A DNA stretch of 64,000 nt from Symmachiella macrocystis (GTDB lineage: Bacteria; Planctomycetota; Planctomycetia; Planctomycetales; Planctomycetaceae), in NCBI RefSeq assembly GCF_007860075.1, contig NZ_SJPP01000001.1:4127490-4191489 (forward strand). The letters run 5' to 3'. The notes beneath the pieces were generated by a model. It worked only from the letters and a program-made list of their open reading frames with translations, did no database searches and was not told where the DNA came from. Below are positions 1-8,395 of this stretch, piece by piece. Each line of letters begins with the position of its first letter. The first letter of the stretch is position 1. A program made the position numbers and the translations under genes.

Positions 1-341
1 ATTTCAATCGCTAGCGACGGTTCGCTGGTGGTCATGTCGACCAGCACGTTGCCCGCCTTCGAGCCGGCCAGTGCGCCGTCTTCGCCCAACATGACTTCCC
101 GCACGTCGCTGGGAAAACCAACAATCGTGAAAATCACGTCCGAGGCTTCGGCAACAGATTTTGGCGAATCGGCCCAGACAGCCCCTTTGGCAATCAGCGC
201 GTCAGCTTTGCTTTTCGTGCGGGTATAAACTGTGGCTTCGAAGCCGGCGTCGATCAGGTGCCCGACCATACTTTGGCCCATCACACCGGTGCCGATCCAG
301 CCTACTTTTGTCGTGCCGGGAGCAATTGTTGGTACACTCAT
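1..341 (-). CDS. 3-hydroxyisobutyrate dehydrogenase-like NAD(P)-dependent oxidoreductase (partial, N-terminal part)
   Basis: The gene runs off the left edge; only about 113 N-terminal residues are visible. They begin MSVPTIAPGTTKVGWIGTGV, and the glycine-rich stretch GWIGTGVMGQSM is the Rossmann dinucleotide-binding motif of the beta-hydroxyacid dehydrogenase family (GarR/HIBADH type). Further on, VDMTTSEPSLA matches the family's conserved substrate-binding D-x-(S/T)-T segment. Such enzymes oxidise short beta-hydroxyacids such as 3-hydroxyisobutyrate or tartronate semialdehyde in the cytoplasm. The substrate cannot be told because the catalytic lysine region lies outside the window. It follows pheS on the same strand but is separated by about 230 bases of palindromic repeats, so it is probably transcribed on its own. 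Confidence 0.85.
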   Translation of the reverse strand, partial: MSVPTIAPGTTKVGWIGTGVMGQSMVGHLIDAGFEATVYTRTKSKADALIAKGAVWADSPKSVAEASDVIFTIVGFPSDVREVMLGEDGALAGSKAGNVLVDMTTSEPSLAIE

Positions 342-394
342 CGTTGGTATCTCCTTTGAACCGACTTATCGATTAACCCGCTCACCAAGTTTCC

Positions 395-450
395 GTAGGG
401 CAGGCTCCCGCCTGCCGTTATCGTGCGCGGCAGGCGAGAGCCTGCCCTAC
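395..450. repeat. Paired inverted hairpin repeat
   Basis: Two 22-base arms (395-416 and 429-450) are inverted copies differing at one position, separated by 12 bases. Each arm is itself a small hairpin: GGCAGGC/GCCTGCC around a four-base loop (TCCC in one, GAGA in the other). The first arm recurs exactly at 62993-63014. It lies between pheS and the downstream dehydrogenase gene and could stop transcription from either side, though no long T-run follows. Confidence 0.8.
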
Positions 451-529
451 TTTATTAATTCTTCTTTGTGGCTCTGCGTTTTTGCGTGAGTTTTTTGGGA
501 GCGGCTCATTTCTCGTACTACATAGAAAG

Positions 530-552
530 GTGCGTCGCGACGCACCCTACAT
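530..552 (-). terminator. Perfect palindrome downstream of pheS, possible terminator
   Basis: The 18-base sequence GGTGCGTCGCGACGCACC is a perfect palindrome. On the minus strand it lies about 20 bases past the pheS stop and is followed by TTTCT, as in a weak intrinsic terminator. It is flanked by CCTAC/GTAGG, the same edge seen on other short repeats in this window, so it may equally be a dispersed repeat. Confidence 0.45.
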
Positions 553-571
553 CGTTTGAAATCACAGCCCG

Positions 572-1576
572 TTAAAACTGCTGCAAGAACTGTACGTCGT
601 TGGTGTAGAATTCGCGGATGTCGGGGATGTTGTGCCGTCGCATGCAGAACCGCTCCACGCCCATGCCGAATGCAAAGCCGGAGTATTTCTCAGGGTCGTA
701 ACCGACCGAACGTAGGACATTCGGATCGACCATGCCCGCGCCGCCAATCTCCAACCAATCATCGCCCCAGCTCATGTCGACTTCCACCGAGGGTTCGGTG
801 AAGGGAAAGAACGAGGGCCGAAAGCGGACATGCACGTCATGCCCCAAGTAAGTTTGCGCGAACAATCGCAACACGGTTTTCAGTTCGGCCATCGTCACCG
901 ATTCGCCGATCATCAAACCTTCCATTTGATGGAACATGCAGGAGTGCGTGCGGTCCATCGTGTCGGGGCGGTAGACGCGGCCCAACGAAATGATACGAAT
1001 CGGCGGCTCGGTCTGTTCCATCACCCGAATTTGCACGGTCGACGTTTGACTGCGCAATAACAACGGCCCGCCGGCCGCGGTCTCTGCCGTCGCTAGATAG
1101 AAATTCTCCAGCGGGTCGCGAGCCGGATGGTCGTCGGGGATGTTGAGTGCTTCGAAGTTGTGGTGTTCATCTTCGATCTCGGGACCGGAAGCGACGGTGA
1201 ATCCCATCCGCCCCATGATCTCTTTGAATTCATCGATCGTCTGCGTCAGCGGATGCCTATTTCCCAATCGTGGCACCGCACCGGGCAAGGTGATGTCGAG
1301 TCCCGCGGCGGTCGTTTTGGGGGCCGAGAGCTGTTGTTTTCGCTGATCGTAACAGGCGGTGACTTCTGTTTTGACTTCGTTGAATCGCTTGCCCAGGGCT
1401 GGGCGTTCTTCAGGCGTGGCTTGGCCTAACAGCGATTGCAGATCGCGCAGCCGGCCTTTTTTAGCACCGAGAAACTCGACCCTGATTTTTTCCAACTCCT
1501 CGGAAGAAGTAGCTGCTTCAATGGCAGCTTTTGCCTCCTGAGCGTACTCGTCGAATTTCTGCTTGACGGATTCCAT
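572..1576 (-). CDS. pheS: Phenylalanine--tRNA ligase alpha subunit
   Basis: This 334-residue protein charges tRNA-Phe as the catalytic alpha subunit of the alpha2beta2 class II synthetase. An N-terminal coiled coil of about 85 residues, which binds tRNA, leads into the catalytic core. Motif 2 is seen around [17 protein letters not shown] and motif 3 in the C-terminal [20 protein letters not shown]. The length fits bacterial PheS. It closes the infC-rpmI-rplT-pheS cluster. In many bacteria pheT follows directly, but here the next gene is an unrelated dehydrogenase, so the beta subunit must be encoded elsewhere. The start shown is an ATG and agrees with the family's N terminus, although no strong ribosome binding site precedes it. 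Confidence 0.97.
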   Translation of the reverse strand: MESVKQKFDEYAQEAKAAIEAATSSEELEKIRVEFLGAKKGRLRDLQSLLGQATPEERPALGKRFNEVKTEVTACYDQRKQQLSAPKTTAAGLDITLPGAVPRLGNRHPLTQTIDEFKEIMGRMGFTVASGPEIEDEHHNFEALNIPDDHPARDPLENFYLATAETAAGGPLLLRSQTSTVQIRVMEQTEPPIRIISLGRVYRPDTMDRTHSCMFHQMEGLMIGESVTMAELKTVLRLFAQTYLGHDVHVRFRPSFFPFTEPSVEVDMSWGDDWLEIGGAGMVDPNVLRSVGYDPEKYSGFAFGMGVERFCMRRHNIPDIREFYTNDVQFLQQF

Positions 1577-1735
1577 CAGAGGTTTGGCCGTTTTGATGAA
1601 GGATTACGGAAATCGGAGGGAGATATCATGGTACCGAAATAAATCGATCCCCGCGCGTCTTTGCAGGCGGCGGGGACCGAGGAATTGCGTGTTCGGCAAA
1701 TAAGCATTGAGACCAGCAAGTAGCTGGCAGCCGGT

Positions 1736-2098
1736 TTAAGCGGCAGCAGCGACTTGCGCCTGTGCCAGTTCGACCAGTTCGTCGAAAATCTGCGGCTGGT
1801 GGATGGCCAACTCGCTGAGCGATTTGCGGTTCAGGGCAATCTCGGCTTTGAGCAAGCCATTGATAAACCGGGAATAGCTCATGCCCCGACTGCGGCAGGC
1901 AGCGGTGATCCGCGTGATCCACAGTCTGCGCATATCACGTTTCCGCACGCGGCGATCGCGATACGCAAATGCCCGTGAGCGGACGAGGGTTTCCTTGACC
2001 GTACGGGTCAGGTTTTTACGGCCCCCGAAATTACCGCGGGCCTCTTTGAATAACCGTTTTTTGGCACGCCGACGAGCGGCGCCTTTGCGAACTCTCAT
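1736..2098 (-). CDS. rplT: 50S ribosomal protein L20
   Basis: The 120-residue basic protein binds 23S rRNA early in assembly of the large subunit. The N-terminal arm ([20 protein letters not shown]) and the segment [20 protein letters not shown] are characteristic of L20. The C-terminal extension ending AQAQVAAAA is typical of the family's variable tail. It sits between rpmI and pheS on the same strand in the usual order. In other bacteria L20 represses its own operon by binding the mRNA leader. Here the spacers around rpmI are unusually long and contain hairpins, but no L20 site can be assigned by eye. Confidence 0.97.
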   Translation of the reverse strand: MRVRKGAARRRAKKRLFKEARGNFGGRKNLTRTVKETLVRSRAFAYRDRRVRKRDMRRLWITRITAACRSRGMSYSRFINGLLKAEIALNRKSLSELAIHQPQIFDELVELAQAQVAAAA

Positions 2099-2306
2099 GA
2101 CTCTAAACTACCTGTTGTCTAAATTGTGCCGCAATGTGACTTGAGCGGATTACCGGGAGTGCGTCCCGGCTCGTAGATCATCTGTATTAGCCAGCATGAA
2201 TTGCCCAGCAGTATTGTGCTGAAAAGGCTGAGCGAGCCTTGGCGCCTTGTCCACCAAGGTGGCCCGCCCACAATCCAATACGGCAATTCTGAAAAAACGC
2301 GCGTCG

Positions 2307-2507
2307 TTAGCTGCTAGGCCGCAATGCGGCTTGAATCAGCTTCGCCTCTGCGCCGACGAGCACACCATCCTGACGCAAATCGCTTTTGCGCTTGGAGGTC
2401 TTTTTCCCTAAGATATGTCCACGAAAAGCCTTGCGATGCTTGGCTTTCCCTGTAGCGGTCACTTTGAACCGCTTCTTAATTCCCTTATGTGTCTTCTGCT
2501 TGGGCAT
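2307..2507 (-). CDS. rpmI: 50S ribosomal protein L35
   Basis: This 66-residue basic protein of the large ribosomal subunit carries the L35 signature in [20 protein letters not shown] and the following [15 protein letters not shown]. Length and position between infC and rplT are as expected. An AG-rich stretch just upstream of the ATG can serve as a ribosome binding site. The distances to infC (459 bases) and to rplT (208 bases) are far longer than in most infC operons. Confidence 0.96.
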   Translation of the reverse strand: MPKQKTHKGIKKRFKVTATGKAKHRKAFRGHILGKKTSKRKSDLRQDGVLVGAEAKLIQAALRPSS

Positions 2508-2966
2508 GATCCCGCCGCCAGAGTCTATGAAAAATTGGTTTGAATATCTTCAGAAGTCGCGGATTATAGCGGACTTCCGTTTCGGAAAGCCAGCCTGCGC
2601 GTGCAAAAAAAACGTTTGCCGCTCGAGGAATCTCTAGCTGGACCCCGAAAATCACCCCACAGTCATCCCCTTGATCGGCACAAATGCCTGATCCACCGCC
2701 GGATTTCACTGCTGAGTCGCCAAAAAACCTAGTGTTTTGGCTCGGTTGAATTCTTGGCTAGGGTGCCACTGGCTTTGCCAGTGCAAAACGAAATCTCGAA
2801 AGTACTTGCAAAGCACTGGCGGAGCCAGTGGCACCCCAAATCTTGAGTTTGTCAGAGCACTAGAACCCGTTTCAAAACCCAGTCGCGCTTGTCCCGGTTA
2901 CCTGCTGTTCGGTGTCAGCGGGACGCGTCTGACGGTTTTGAAACGATTGCTTGTCTCCGCCGGGGG
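2508..2966. other. Long infC-rpmI spacer with structured repeats
   Basis: This 459-base spacer holds no convincing gene. It contains a pair of inverted hairpins (2761-2784 and 2813-2837) and, nearer infC, 12-base perfect inverted arms at 2868-2879 and 2934-2945 (CGTTTCAAAACC and its complement) 54 bases apart. If transcribed with infC, these would fold strongly in the mRNA between infC and rpmI. Confidence 0.6.
2761..2837. repeat. Paired inverted hairpin repeat (CACTGGC type)
   Basis: The arm at 2761-2784 and the inverted arm at 2813-2837 match at 22 of 24 positions. Each arm is a hairpin on its own: CACTGGC-TTT-GCCAGTG and CACTGGC-GGA-GCCAGTG. The layout resembles the repeats at 395-450 and 52331-52407, although the stem sequences differ. 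Confidence 0.8.
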
Positions 2967-3479
2967 TTAGGACGCCCGCGGAGCCAAGATTGCGCTCATC
3001 TGGTTCCGGCCTTCCATGCTGGGGAATTTCTCAACCTTCGCAATATCGTCCAAGTTTTCGATAATGCCATTGAGGATCTCCATGCCTCGGTCCTTGTGCG
3101 CCAATTCGCGACCGCGAAAAATGATGTTCACCTTGACCTTGTCGCGTCCTTGCAAAAACGTGCGTGCACGTTTGACCTTGAAGTCGATGTCGTGGTCGCC
3201 CGTTTTGGGGCGGACCCGAATTTCCTTCAGTTGAACGTGATGCTGCTTGGAGTTTTTGGCCAGCCGTTTTTTCTGTTCGTACTTAAACTTCCCGTAGTCC
3301 ATGATGCGGCAAACGGGAGGGCGTTCGTTCGGAGCAACCTCTACAAGGTCCAGGCCTTCGTCATACGCAACTTGCTGTGCGTCGGCTGTGGGGATAATTC
3401 CTAGCATTTCCCCCGTATGACTCACAACCCGCACTGGTGTAATGCGGATTTGATCGTTGAGTCGATGACTTGTGTCGAT
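2967..3479 (-). CDS. infC: Translation initiation factor IF-3, probable AUC start
   Basis: IF-3 binds the 30S subunit and checks start codon and initiator tRNA pairing. The core segments [23 protein letters not shown] (shortened: [12 protein letters not shown]) and [17 protein letters not shown] are diagnostic. The first GTG in frame, at 3434, would begin inside the N-domain and lose the conserved RLNDQIRI segment. The reading frame stays open upstream to a stop at 3504-3506 and contains no ATG, GTG or TTG there. An ATC codon at 3479-3477 follows AAAAGGA with eight bases between, giving a 170-residue protein of normal IF-3 length. Use of AUU or AUC starts for infC, allowing IF-3 to control its own synthesis, is established in other bacteria. 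Other AUU/AUC codons at 3443 and 3449 fit less well. Confidence 0.95.
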   Translation of the reverse strand: MDTSHRLNDQIRITPVRVVSHTGEMLGIIPTADAQQVAYDEGLDLVEVAPNERPPVCRIMDYGKFKYEQKKRLAKNSKQHHVQLKEIRVRPKTGDHDIDFKVKRARTFLQGRDKVKVNIIFRGRELAHKDRGMEILNGIIENLDDIAKVEKFPSMEGRNQMSAILAPRAS

Positions 3480-3491
3480 AGTTTGTGTCCT
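3480..3491 (-). promoter_or_regulatory. Ribosome binding site fixing the AUC start of infC
   Basis: On the minus strand AAAAGGA lies eight bases before the ATC at 3479. It is the only good Shine-Dalgarno match near the N terminus predicted by homology, and so decides the start. Confidence 0.7.
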
Positions 3492-3803
3492 TTTCAGTTT
3501 GAACTAGGCAACTCATGGTAAAAAATACGTCTGAACTTTTATCGTGCCGCTACGCCCGGATGTGCGTCTACGACACTCCTTGAATTGTCAGGTGCCACAA
3601 CCCCGTATGCGGTCTCTAACGATCTATTCGCCAAACCCGCACCGTTCTTAACAACCTGACAAGCAAGAACGATTGTACAACTCTGAGGATATTTTGACCC
3701 CTAAACCTCACTCCGTCAAGGACTTGCCCACGACATCTTGAGCCTTGCCGGAGAAAAATGTCGCTGTAGGACGACTCTCCTGAGCCCTGCCAGTGGCTAA
3801 AAC
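3492..3803. other. Spacer between fliM and infC
   Basis: About 310 bases without a supported gene. It must contain the promoter and leader of the infC cluster on the minus strand. No clear sigma70 boxes, riboswitch or strong terminator were recognised. Confidence 0.5.
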
Positions 3804-4856
3804 TCATGTCGCTGCTTGTGCCTGCGGTGGTTTTGTCGCTGCGACACTCTTCAGTTTCTCCTCGACGATATCCTCCGGCGCACGGATCGCTTCCCCAATC
3901 TGTACGGCGGTATACCCTTTGTAGGAGCCGGGTTGCGCGTAAAACTTCGGTACGCCCTCGATGTCGACCTGCAAAGGTTCCGATTTTTCGGTGCCGGTGG
4001 GAATAACGTCCCCGACAGCCATATTCAGTAGGTCACTGTTGGTTAAGTGCGTCTCTGCCAATCGAACCACCAGGTTGACTTTTGCGTGGTTGACCCCCGA
4101 TTCGAGGTTCATCGACTGCCGCGCATCGGCCTGTTTTTGCGTGTAGGTGGACCAGGCATTGGACGAAAATTTGCCGGCCAACGGTTCGATGGTATTAAAC
4201 GGGATGCACAAATTCATAATGCCCCGCATTTCACCCATCGTGATTTCGAAGCTGATCAACACGATGACCTCGTTGGGCGGCACGATCTGCACTAGTTGTG
4301 GATTGCTCTCCACCTGGCTGATTTTCGGATCCAATTGGCAAATCCGTGCCCAGGCGTTTTTTAATGCTTCGATGGCCAAGTTGGTGATGCGGCTGGCAAG
4401 TCGTACTTCGATTTCTGTCAGCGGCCGTCCCGGCAATTTTTGTGTCGAATCCCGTCCGCCCCCCAAAAGTCGATCAATGATCGGAAACACAATGGACGGG
4501 TTCAGATCAAGAATGATATGCCCTTCCAATGGTTCGGCCGTCAGCAAATTGAAGCAGGACGGGTTCTCTAAGCTGTAAACGAATTCGCTGTAGGTCAATT
4601 GGTCGACGCTGATCAGCTTGACTTCCACAATTGTCCGTAGCATCCCGCTCAGCGCAGCACCGAATTCCCGACCAAAACCTTCGTGTAGCGCTTGAAAGCC
4701 CCGCATCTGCTCTTTGCTGACGCGTTCGGGACGCTTGAAGTCATAAATGCTGACTTGGGAATTCGGATCATCCGCGCGCTTTTGACGGACCTGCACACCC
4801 GGATCCAGCGCCGATAACAGCGATTCCACTTCTGATTGGCTGAGTACGTCTGCCAT
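3804..4856 (-). CDS. fliM: Flagellar motor switch protein FliM
   Basis: FliM forms the middle layer of the flagellar C-ring and binds phosphorylated CheY to change rotation. The 350-residue product opens with [17 protein letters not shown], the CheY-binding N-terminal peptide (LSQxEIDxLL type). The CheC-like middle domain carries LLGGGRDS and the C-terminal SpoA/FliN-like domain lies around [31 protein letters not shown] site lies six bases before the ATG. No other flagellar gene is seen in the window; the neighbours are proA (43 bases upstream, same strand) and infC. The tail beyond about residue 335 is a low-complexity Ala/Lys/Gln stretch. Confidence 0.95.
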   Translation of the reverse strand: MADVLSQSEVESLLSALDPGVQVRQKRADDPNSQVSIYDFKRPERVSKEQMRGFQALHEGFGREFGAALSGMLRTIVEVKLISVDQLTYSEFVYSLENPSCFNLLTAEPLEGHIILDLNPSIVFPIIDRLLGGGRDSTQKLPGRPLTEIEVRLASRITNLAIEALKNAWARICQLDPKISQVESNPQLVQIVPPNEVIVLISFEITMGEMRGIMNLCIPFNTIEPLAGKFSSNAWSTYTQKQADARQSMNLESGVNHAKVNLVVRLAETHLTNSDLLNMAVGDVIPTGTEKSEPLQVDIEGVPKFYAQPGSYKGYTAVQIGEAIRAPEDIVEEKLKSVAATKPPQAQAAT

Positions 4857-4899
4857 CCTTGGCCTCCACCCATTGCCGTCTACCGATTCGAGGGGTACC

Positions 4900-6195
4900 T
4901 TACTCTCGAATCTGCCCCGCGCCTTGCACGAGGTATTTATAACTGGTCAATTCCCGCAAGCCGCACGGCCCGCGGGCATGAAATTTATCGGTGCTGATGC
5001 CAATCTCGGCTCCCAAACCGAATTGACCACCATCGTTGAATCGCGTGCTGGCATTCACAATCACCGCGGCCGAATCAACCGCCGCGCAAAAACGTCGCGA
5101 CGCCGCCAAGTCGTTGGTGACGATCGCTTCGGTATGCCGCGAACTGAACTCTTCGATATGATCGATGGCTGCCTGCAAGTCATCGACCACCTTGATGGAA
5201 ATAATCAGGTCTAAAAACTCATCGGCGAAATCTTCGCGTGTCGCCGGGACCGCACCCGGCATGAGCGGTAACGAACGTTCGCAACACCGCATTTCGACGC
5301 TCTGCTCGGCGAACTTTGCCGCCATTTGCGGCAGAAATGTCTCCGCCACATCGCGATGTACGAGCAGGCTTTCGGCCGCATTGCATACGCCAGGGCGATG
5401 GCATTTGCTGTTGATCACGATACGCAGTGCTGTATCCAAATCCGCTGCCCTGTCCACATAGACGTGGCAATTTCCATCGTAGTGTTTAATGACCGGCATT
5501 GTCGCTTCGGCGGCGACGCGTTCGATCAGTGCTTTGCCGCCACGTGGAATCGTCACGGAGATCTTGTCGCTCTGCCGCAGAAAATGCCCCACCGCTTCTC
5601 GGTCGGTCGTTTCCACGAGTTGGACAGCCTGCTCAGGCAATCCCACATCGCCGAGCGCTTCTTGCAGAATTGCATAAAAAGCTTGGTTGCTGTGAAAGGC
5701 CTCTTTGCCTCCCCGTAGAATCACCGCATTGCCGCTTTTAACGCACAGCGCGGCTGCATCGACTGTGACATTGGGCCGCGATTCATAGATGAAAAAGACC
5801 ACTCCCAGTGGAACGCGGACTTTGAGAACCTCCAACCCGTTGGGGCGGATGTTGCTGTCGATGACCTCCCCCACCGGATTGGACAACGCAACGACTTCCT
5901 CAAGTGCTGTCGCAATTCCTTCTAATCGATCGGGCGTGAGTCGCAATCGGTCAACGGCCGCGGCATTCAGTCCATAATCCGGTGCCTGGGCAATGTCCTG
6001 TTCGTTGGCGGCCAAAATCTCGTCGCCGCGCGAACGAATCAGCTCCGCTGACCGGCGCAGCCAATTATCCTTTTGACCCCCGCTCGCCAGCGCTAAACCC
6101 CGCGCAGCTTGTTGCGCACGTTCAGCGACTTCGCGCGTGTACGATTTTAAGTCCGGTATTTCTGCTGTTGTCGCTACATTCACCGCTGTTTCCAC
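4900..6195 (-). CDS. proA: Glutamate-5-semialdehyde dehydrogenase (gamma-glutamyl phosphate reductase)
   Basis: This enzyme reduces gamma-glutamyl phosphate to glutamate-5-semialdehyde with NADPH, the second step of proline synthesis. The 431-residue protein has the ALDH-superfamily fold: [20 protein letters not shown] and [12 protein letters not shown] belong to the cofactor domain, and the catalytic cysteine lies in [15 protein letters not shown]. The C-terminal [15 protein letters not shown] is typical of ProA. It starts at a GTG (6195), with a second GTG five codons in. proB is not adjacent. fliM lies 43 bases downstream on the same strand, so the two may share a transcript. Confidence 0.96.
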   Translation of the reverse strand: METAVNVATTAEIPDLKSYTREVAERAQQAARGLALASGGQKDNWLRRSAELIRSRGDEILAANEQDIAQAPDYGLNAAAVDRLRLTPDRLEGIATALEEVVALSNPVGEVIDSNIRPNGLEVLKVRVPLGVVFFIYESRPNVTVDAAALCVKSGNAVILRGGKEAFHSNQAFYAILQEALGDVGLPEQAVQLVETTDREAVGHFLRQSDKISVTIPRGGKALIERVAAEATMPVIKHYDGNCHVYVDRAADLDTALRIVINSKCHRPGVCNAAESLLVHRDVAETFLPQMAAKFAEQSVEMRCCERSLPLMPGAVPATREDFADEFLDLIISIKVVDDLQAAIDHIEEFSSRHTEAIVTNDLAASRRFCAAVDSAAVIVNASTRFNDGGQFGLGAEIGISTDKFHARGPCGLRELTSYKYLVQGAGQIRE

Positions 6196-6502
6196 CCGAG
6201 TTCCGCTTGTCTTAAAACGTTCGTTTTGAGATCAGCCTGCGCAGAGACCTTCCACGCGTGCATCGATCAGCACTTTCTGGCCTAGCAAATTGACCTCGAT
6301 TGCTTCATTAGTGAGTATCGAGAAACTCCGACTTTCTGTCAACGCGGCTTAGCGCCTGTCCAGCCGCCGCGCAGGCACAATACTCCGTCCGAAAAGACAC
6401 AGAAATGGCTGTATGGGTTCCCTCATTGTGTATAGGTGTGGTCCCCATTTGGACTTGTTCCGGAGCCGATCGCAGCGGATAATTGGTGAAGAAACCAAGG
6501 AA
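6196..6502. other. Divergent spacer between proA and the Uma2 gene
   Basis: About 300 bases separate the divergent starts of proA and the Uma2-like gene and should hold both promoters. No repeat or clear operator was seen. Confidence 0.5.
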
Positions 6503-7171
6503 ATGCTGTTTTTTTGGGAACAAGCCCCCATGTCTCACGCAGTCGACTCCATTGCCGCCGACTGGACCGCGGTTGACTTAGCGGCACGCTACGGCGCAAT
6601 CCCGCTATCTCGAATCCGGCTCCCACACGACTCCGACCCAGCTACCGAGGAGGACGTGGTCGACATCCATGACCGCGAAAATCGTCTGTATGAATTGGTC
6701 GACGGCGTCTTGTTGGAGAAAACTATGGGAACCTATGAGTCGTATATTGCGATGTTGCTTGGCCAGTTCCTAGGCGATTTCATTCGACAAAATAATCTCG
6801 GAATTTTATTGGGGGCGGACGGTATATTACGGCTCGCGCCTGGTTTAGTCCGGATTCCCGATGTCTCCTTCATTGCTCGGCATAAACTTCCCGACGGCAA
6901 AGTCCCCCGCACGCTTGTGGCGACTTTGGTTCCTGATTTGGCGATCGAAGTCATCAGTAAAGGGAATACGGCCGAGGAGATGCAGGAGAAACTTCGCGAT
7001 TATTTTGAGGTCGGAGTCGGTCTCGTGTGGTATGTCGACCATTTGCGGAAACAGGTCCGCGTTTACACAGCGGTCGATCAGGAACAAATTGTCGGCATCG
7101 AGGAAAGTCTTGATGGCGGCGACGTGCTCCCCGGTTTCACATTGCCCGTTTCCAGCATCTATGCCGAATGA
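6503..7171 (+). CDS. Uma2-family (DUF820) putative nuclease-fold protein
   Basis: The product resembles the Uma2 family, which has a PD-(D/E)xK restriction-endonuclease fold; its cellular role is unsettled. Visible family marks are YELVDGVLLEKTMGTYE, GLVRIPDVSFI with a candidate acidic ligand, and DLAIEVISKGNTAEEMQEKL leading into YFEVGVGLVWYVD. The start is uncertain. ATG 6503 has AAGGAA close upstream, while ATG 6530 (MSHAVDSIAADW) also leaves the domain intact with an N-terminal extension. An earlier ATG at 6413 is unlikely. The gene stands alone between divergent proA and the convergent yacG unit. Uma2 genes are often multicopy in planctomycetes and cyanobacteria. Confidence 0.85.
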   Translation: MLFFWEQAPMSHAVDSIAADWTAVDLAARYGAIPLSRIRLPHDSDPATEEDVVDIHDRENRLYELVDGVLLEKTMGTYESYIAMLLGQFLGDFIRQNNLGILLGADGILRLAPGLVRIPDVSFIARHKLPDGKVPRTLVATLVPDLAIEVISKGNTAEEMQEKLRDYFEVGVGLVWYVDHLRKQVRVYTAVDQEQIVGIEESLDGGDVLPGFTLPVSSIYAE

Positions 7172-7222
7172 AATATTCAGTTGCTGCGAGATCTCAAAAG
7201 TCGCCGCGTCATGCTACGTGAC

Positions 7223-7564
7223 TTAGAGACCCGGGAGTGGATATTCCGGCACGCTGAGTCCCAAGCGGCCCACTTCCTTCAAGCGTTGCCAGCCGCGCGT
7301 GACCAACTCCTCTTCGCGGCGGCGGGCTTCGTCATCCATGTATTGTTTGCTGAAATCGCCCTCAACCGAAACCGGCGGGAACTTGTCGTCGACAATGAAC
7401 TGCGATAGCACGGGATTGCAGTGGAGATGACGTTCGGGTTCGCGATGCAGCGCTGCGATTTCAACCCGGCCAATCACGTAACGCAGATACAGATCGCTGT
7501 CCGTGATGCCGGGAACGGCTTGGCCGCAGACTTCGCACAAGTACCCTTGATCGCATTTGGCCAT
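7223..7564 (-). CDS. Conserved small Cys/His-rich protein beside yacG
   Basis: The 113-residue product is not assigned to a known family. It has C4, C10 and C13 in MAKCDQGYLCEVCGQAVPG and a second group H40, H46, H48, C49 in LHREPERHLHCNPV, which together could bind one or two metal ions. The C-terminal half is charged and probably helical (DDEARRREEELVTRGWQRL). It begins six bases after the yacG stop on the same strand, so the two are almost surely cotranscribed. The function is unknown; a zinc-binding accessory protein is a reasonable guess and no more. Confidence 0.75.
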   Translation of the reverse strand: MAKCDQGYLCEVCGQAVPGITDSDLYLRYVIGRVEIAALHREPERHLHCNPVLSQFIVDDKFPPVSVEGDFSKQYMDDEARRREEELVTRGWQRLKEVGRLGLSVPEYPLPGL

Positions 7565-7570
7565 AGCAAG

Positions 7571-7792
7571 TTAACCGTCCGCCTCATCGAATTCGTCAAA
7601 CTCTTCGGCGAGTTTCTCGACAATGTCTGGCCGATCATCCAATGATTCTTCAATGGAATACCGGCCCTCCGTCCAACGGAAAAAATCGATCTGTTGGCAA
7701 CGCCGACTGCAAAACGGCAGTGTCTTGGACTCAGCTGCTTCGACGGCAGAGACAGCTTTATTGCAGATCGGACAAGTCATGAGTTGAATCAT
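7571..7792 (-). CDS. yacG: YacG-type zinc finger protein (DNA gyrase inhibitor family)
   Basis: YacG proteins are tiny zinc-binding proteins; E. coli YacG inhibits DNA gyrase by binding GyrB. The 73-residue product has the four cysteines of the family finger (C7, C10, C28, C32; TCPICNK and PFCSRRCQQID), followed by the conserved FFRWTEGRYSI segment and an acidic tail. Met5 (MTCPICNK) is an alternative start. It lies between the dnaJ-grpE-zinc ribbon genes and a second Cys-rich small protein, all on the minus strand. Confidence 0.88.
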   Translation of the reverse strand: MIQLMTCPICNKAVSAVEAAESKTLPFCSRRCQQIDFFRWTEGRYSIEESLDDRPDIVEKLAEEFDEFDEADG

Positions 7793-7952
7793 CGCACGAA
7801 TTTCCCGGATTCAAAAACGGCGGATACTGGCAAGACGACTTCCCCGCCAAAATTGTCGCCGCAACGATCGTGCGGCGTCAAGCGCGTTTTCAAAACGGGG
7901 GGGAGTGACGAGCGATTGCCGGGGACAACACCCGTTACGACTCGTGCCGACT

Positions 7953-8264
7953 TTAATCGCTCGACTTGCTGCTTCCAGACGAATCCGAAGAACTGGCCTT
8001 TGTGTCGGATGTGCTTGACTTCGATTCAGTTTTTTTCTGCGACGCGGTCTTATCCGCACTGGCAGCTTTCTTGTACGAATCGCTGCGGTAGTCCGTTTCG
8101 TAGAAGCCCGAGCCACGGAAAATGATTCCGCCGCCCGAACCGATCATCCGCTCCGCTTTTAATTTGCCGCACTCGGGGCATTTGCGGATCGGTTTTTGCT
8201 TCATCGAATGGAACACTTCCCACTGATGGTCGCAGCTTTTACAAACGTAGTCGTACGTCGGCAT
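7953..8264 (-). CDS. FmdB-family zinc ribbon protein
   Basis: The 103-residue protein starts MPTYDYVCKSCDHQWEVFHS, the classical FmdB/regulatory zinc ribbon. Four cysteines (C8, C11, C29, C32) are the metal ligands. GSGGGIIFRGSGFYETDYR is the conserved glycine-rich continuation. The last 40 residues are almost only Ser, Lys, Asp and Thr, a disordered tail. Its function is poorly known; named members were proposed to regulate amide metabolism genes. The start at 8264 is chosen because AAAGGA precedes it at good spacing and it gives the exact family N terminus. It is 131 bases downstream of grpE. Confidence 0.9.
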   Translation of the reverse strand: MPTYDYVCKSCDHQWEVFHSMKQKPIRKCPECGKLKAERMIGSGGGIIFRGSGFYETDYRSDSYKKAASADKTASQKKTESKSSTSDTKASSSDSSGSSKSSD

Positions 8265-8395
8265 CGCAGTTCCTTTGTCGAGACGTAAAACCTCTTGGCG
8301 AGGAAAATGGCCAGCGGTCGGAGCAAACCAGTCCCGGACTGCTTGAAAAATAATAGCGGCAGGAGCAACCGACATCCTCCGCATGGAAACATTCG

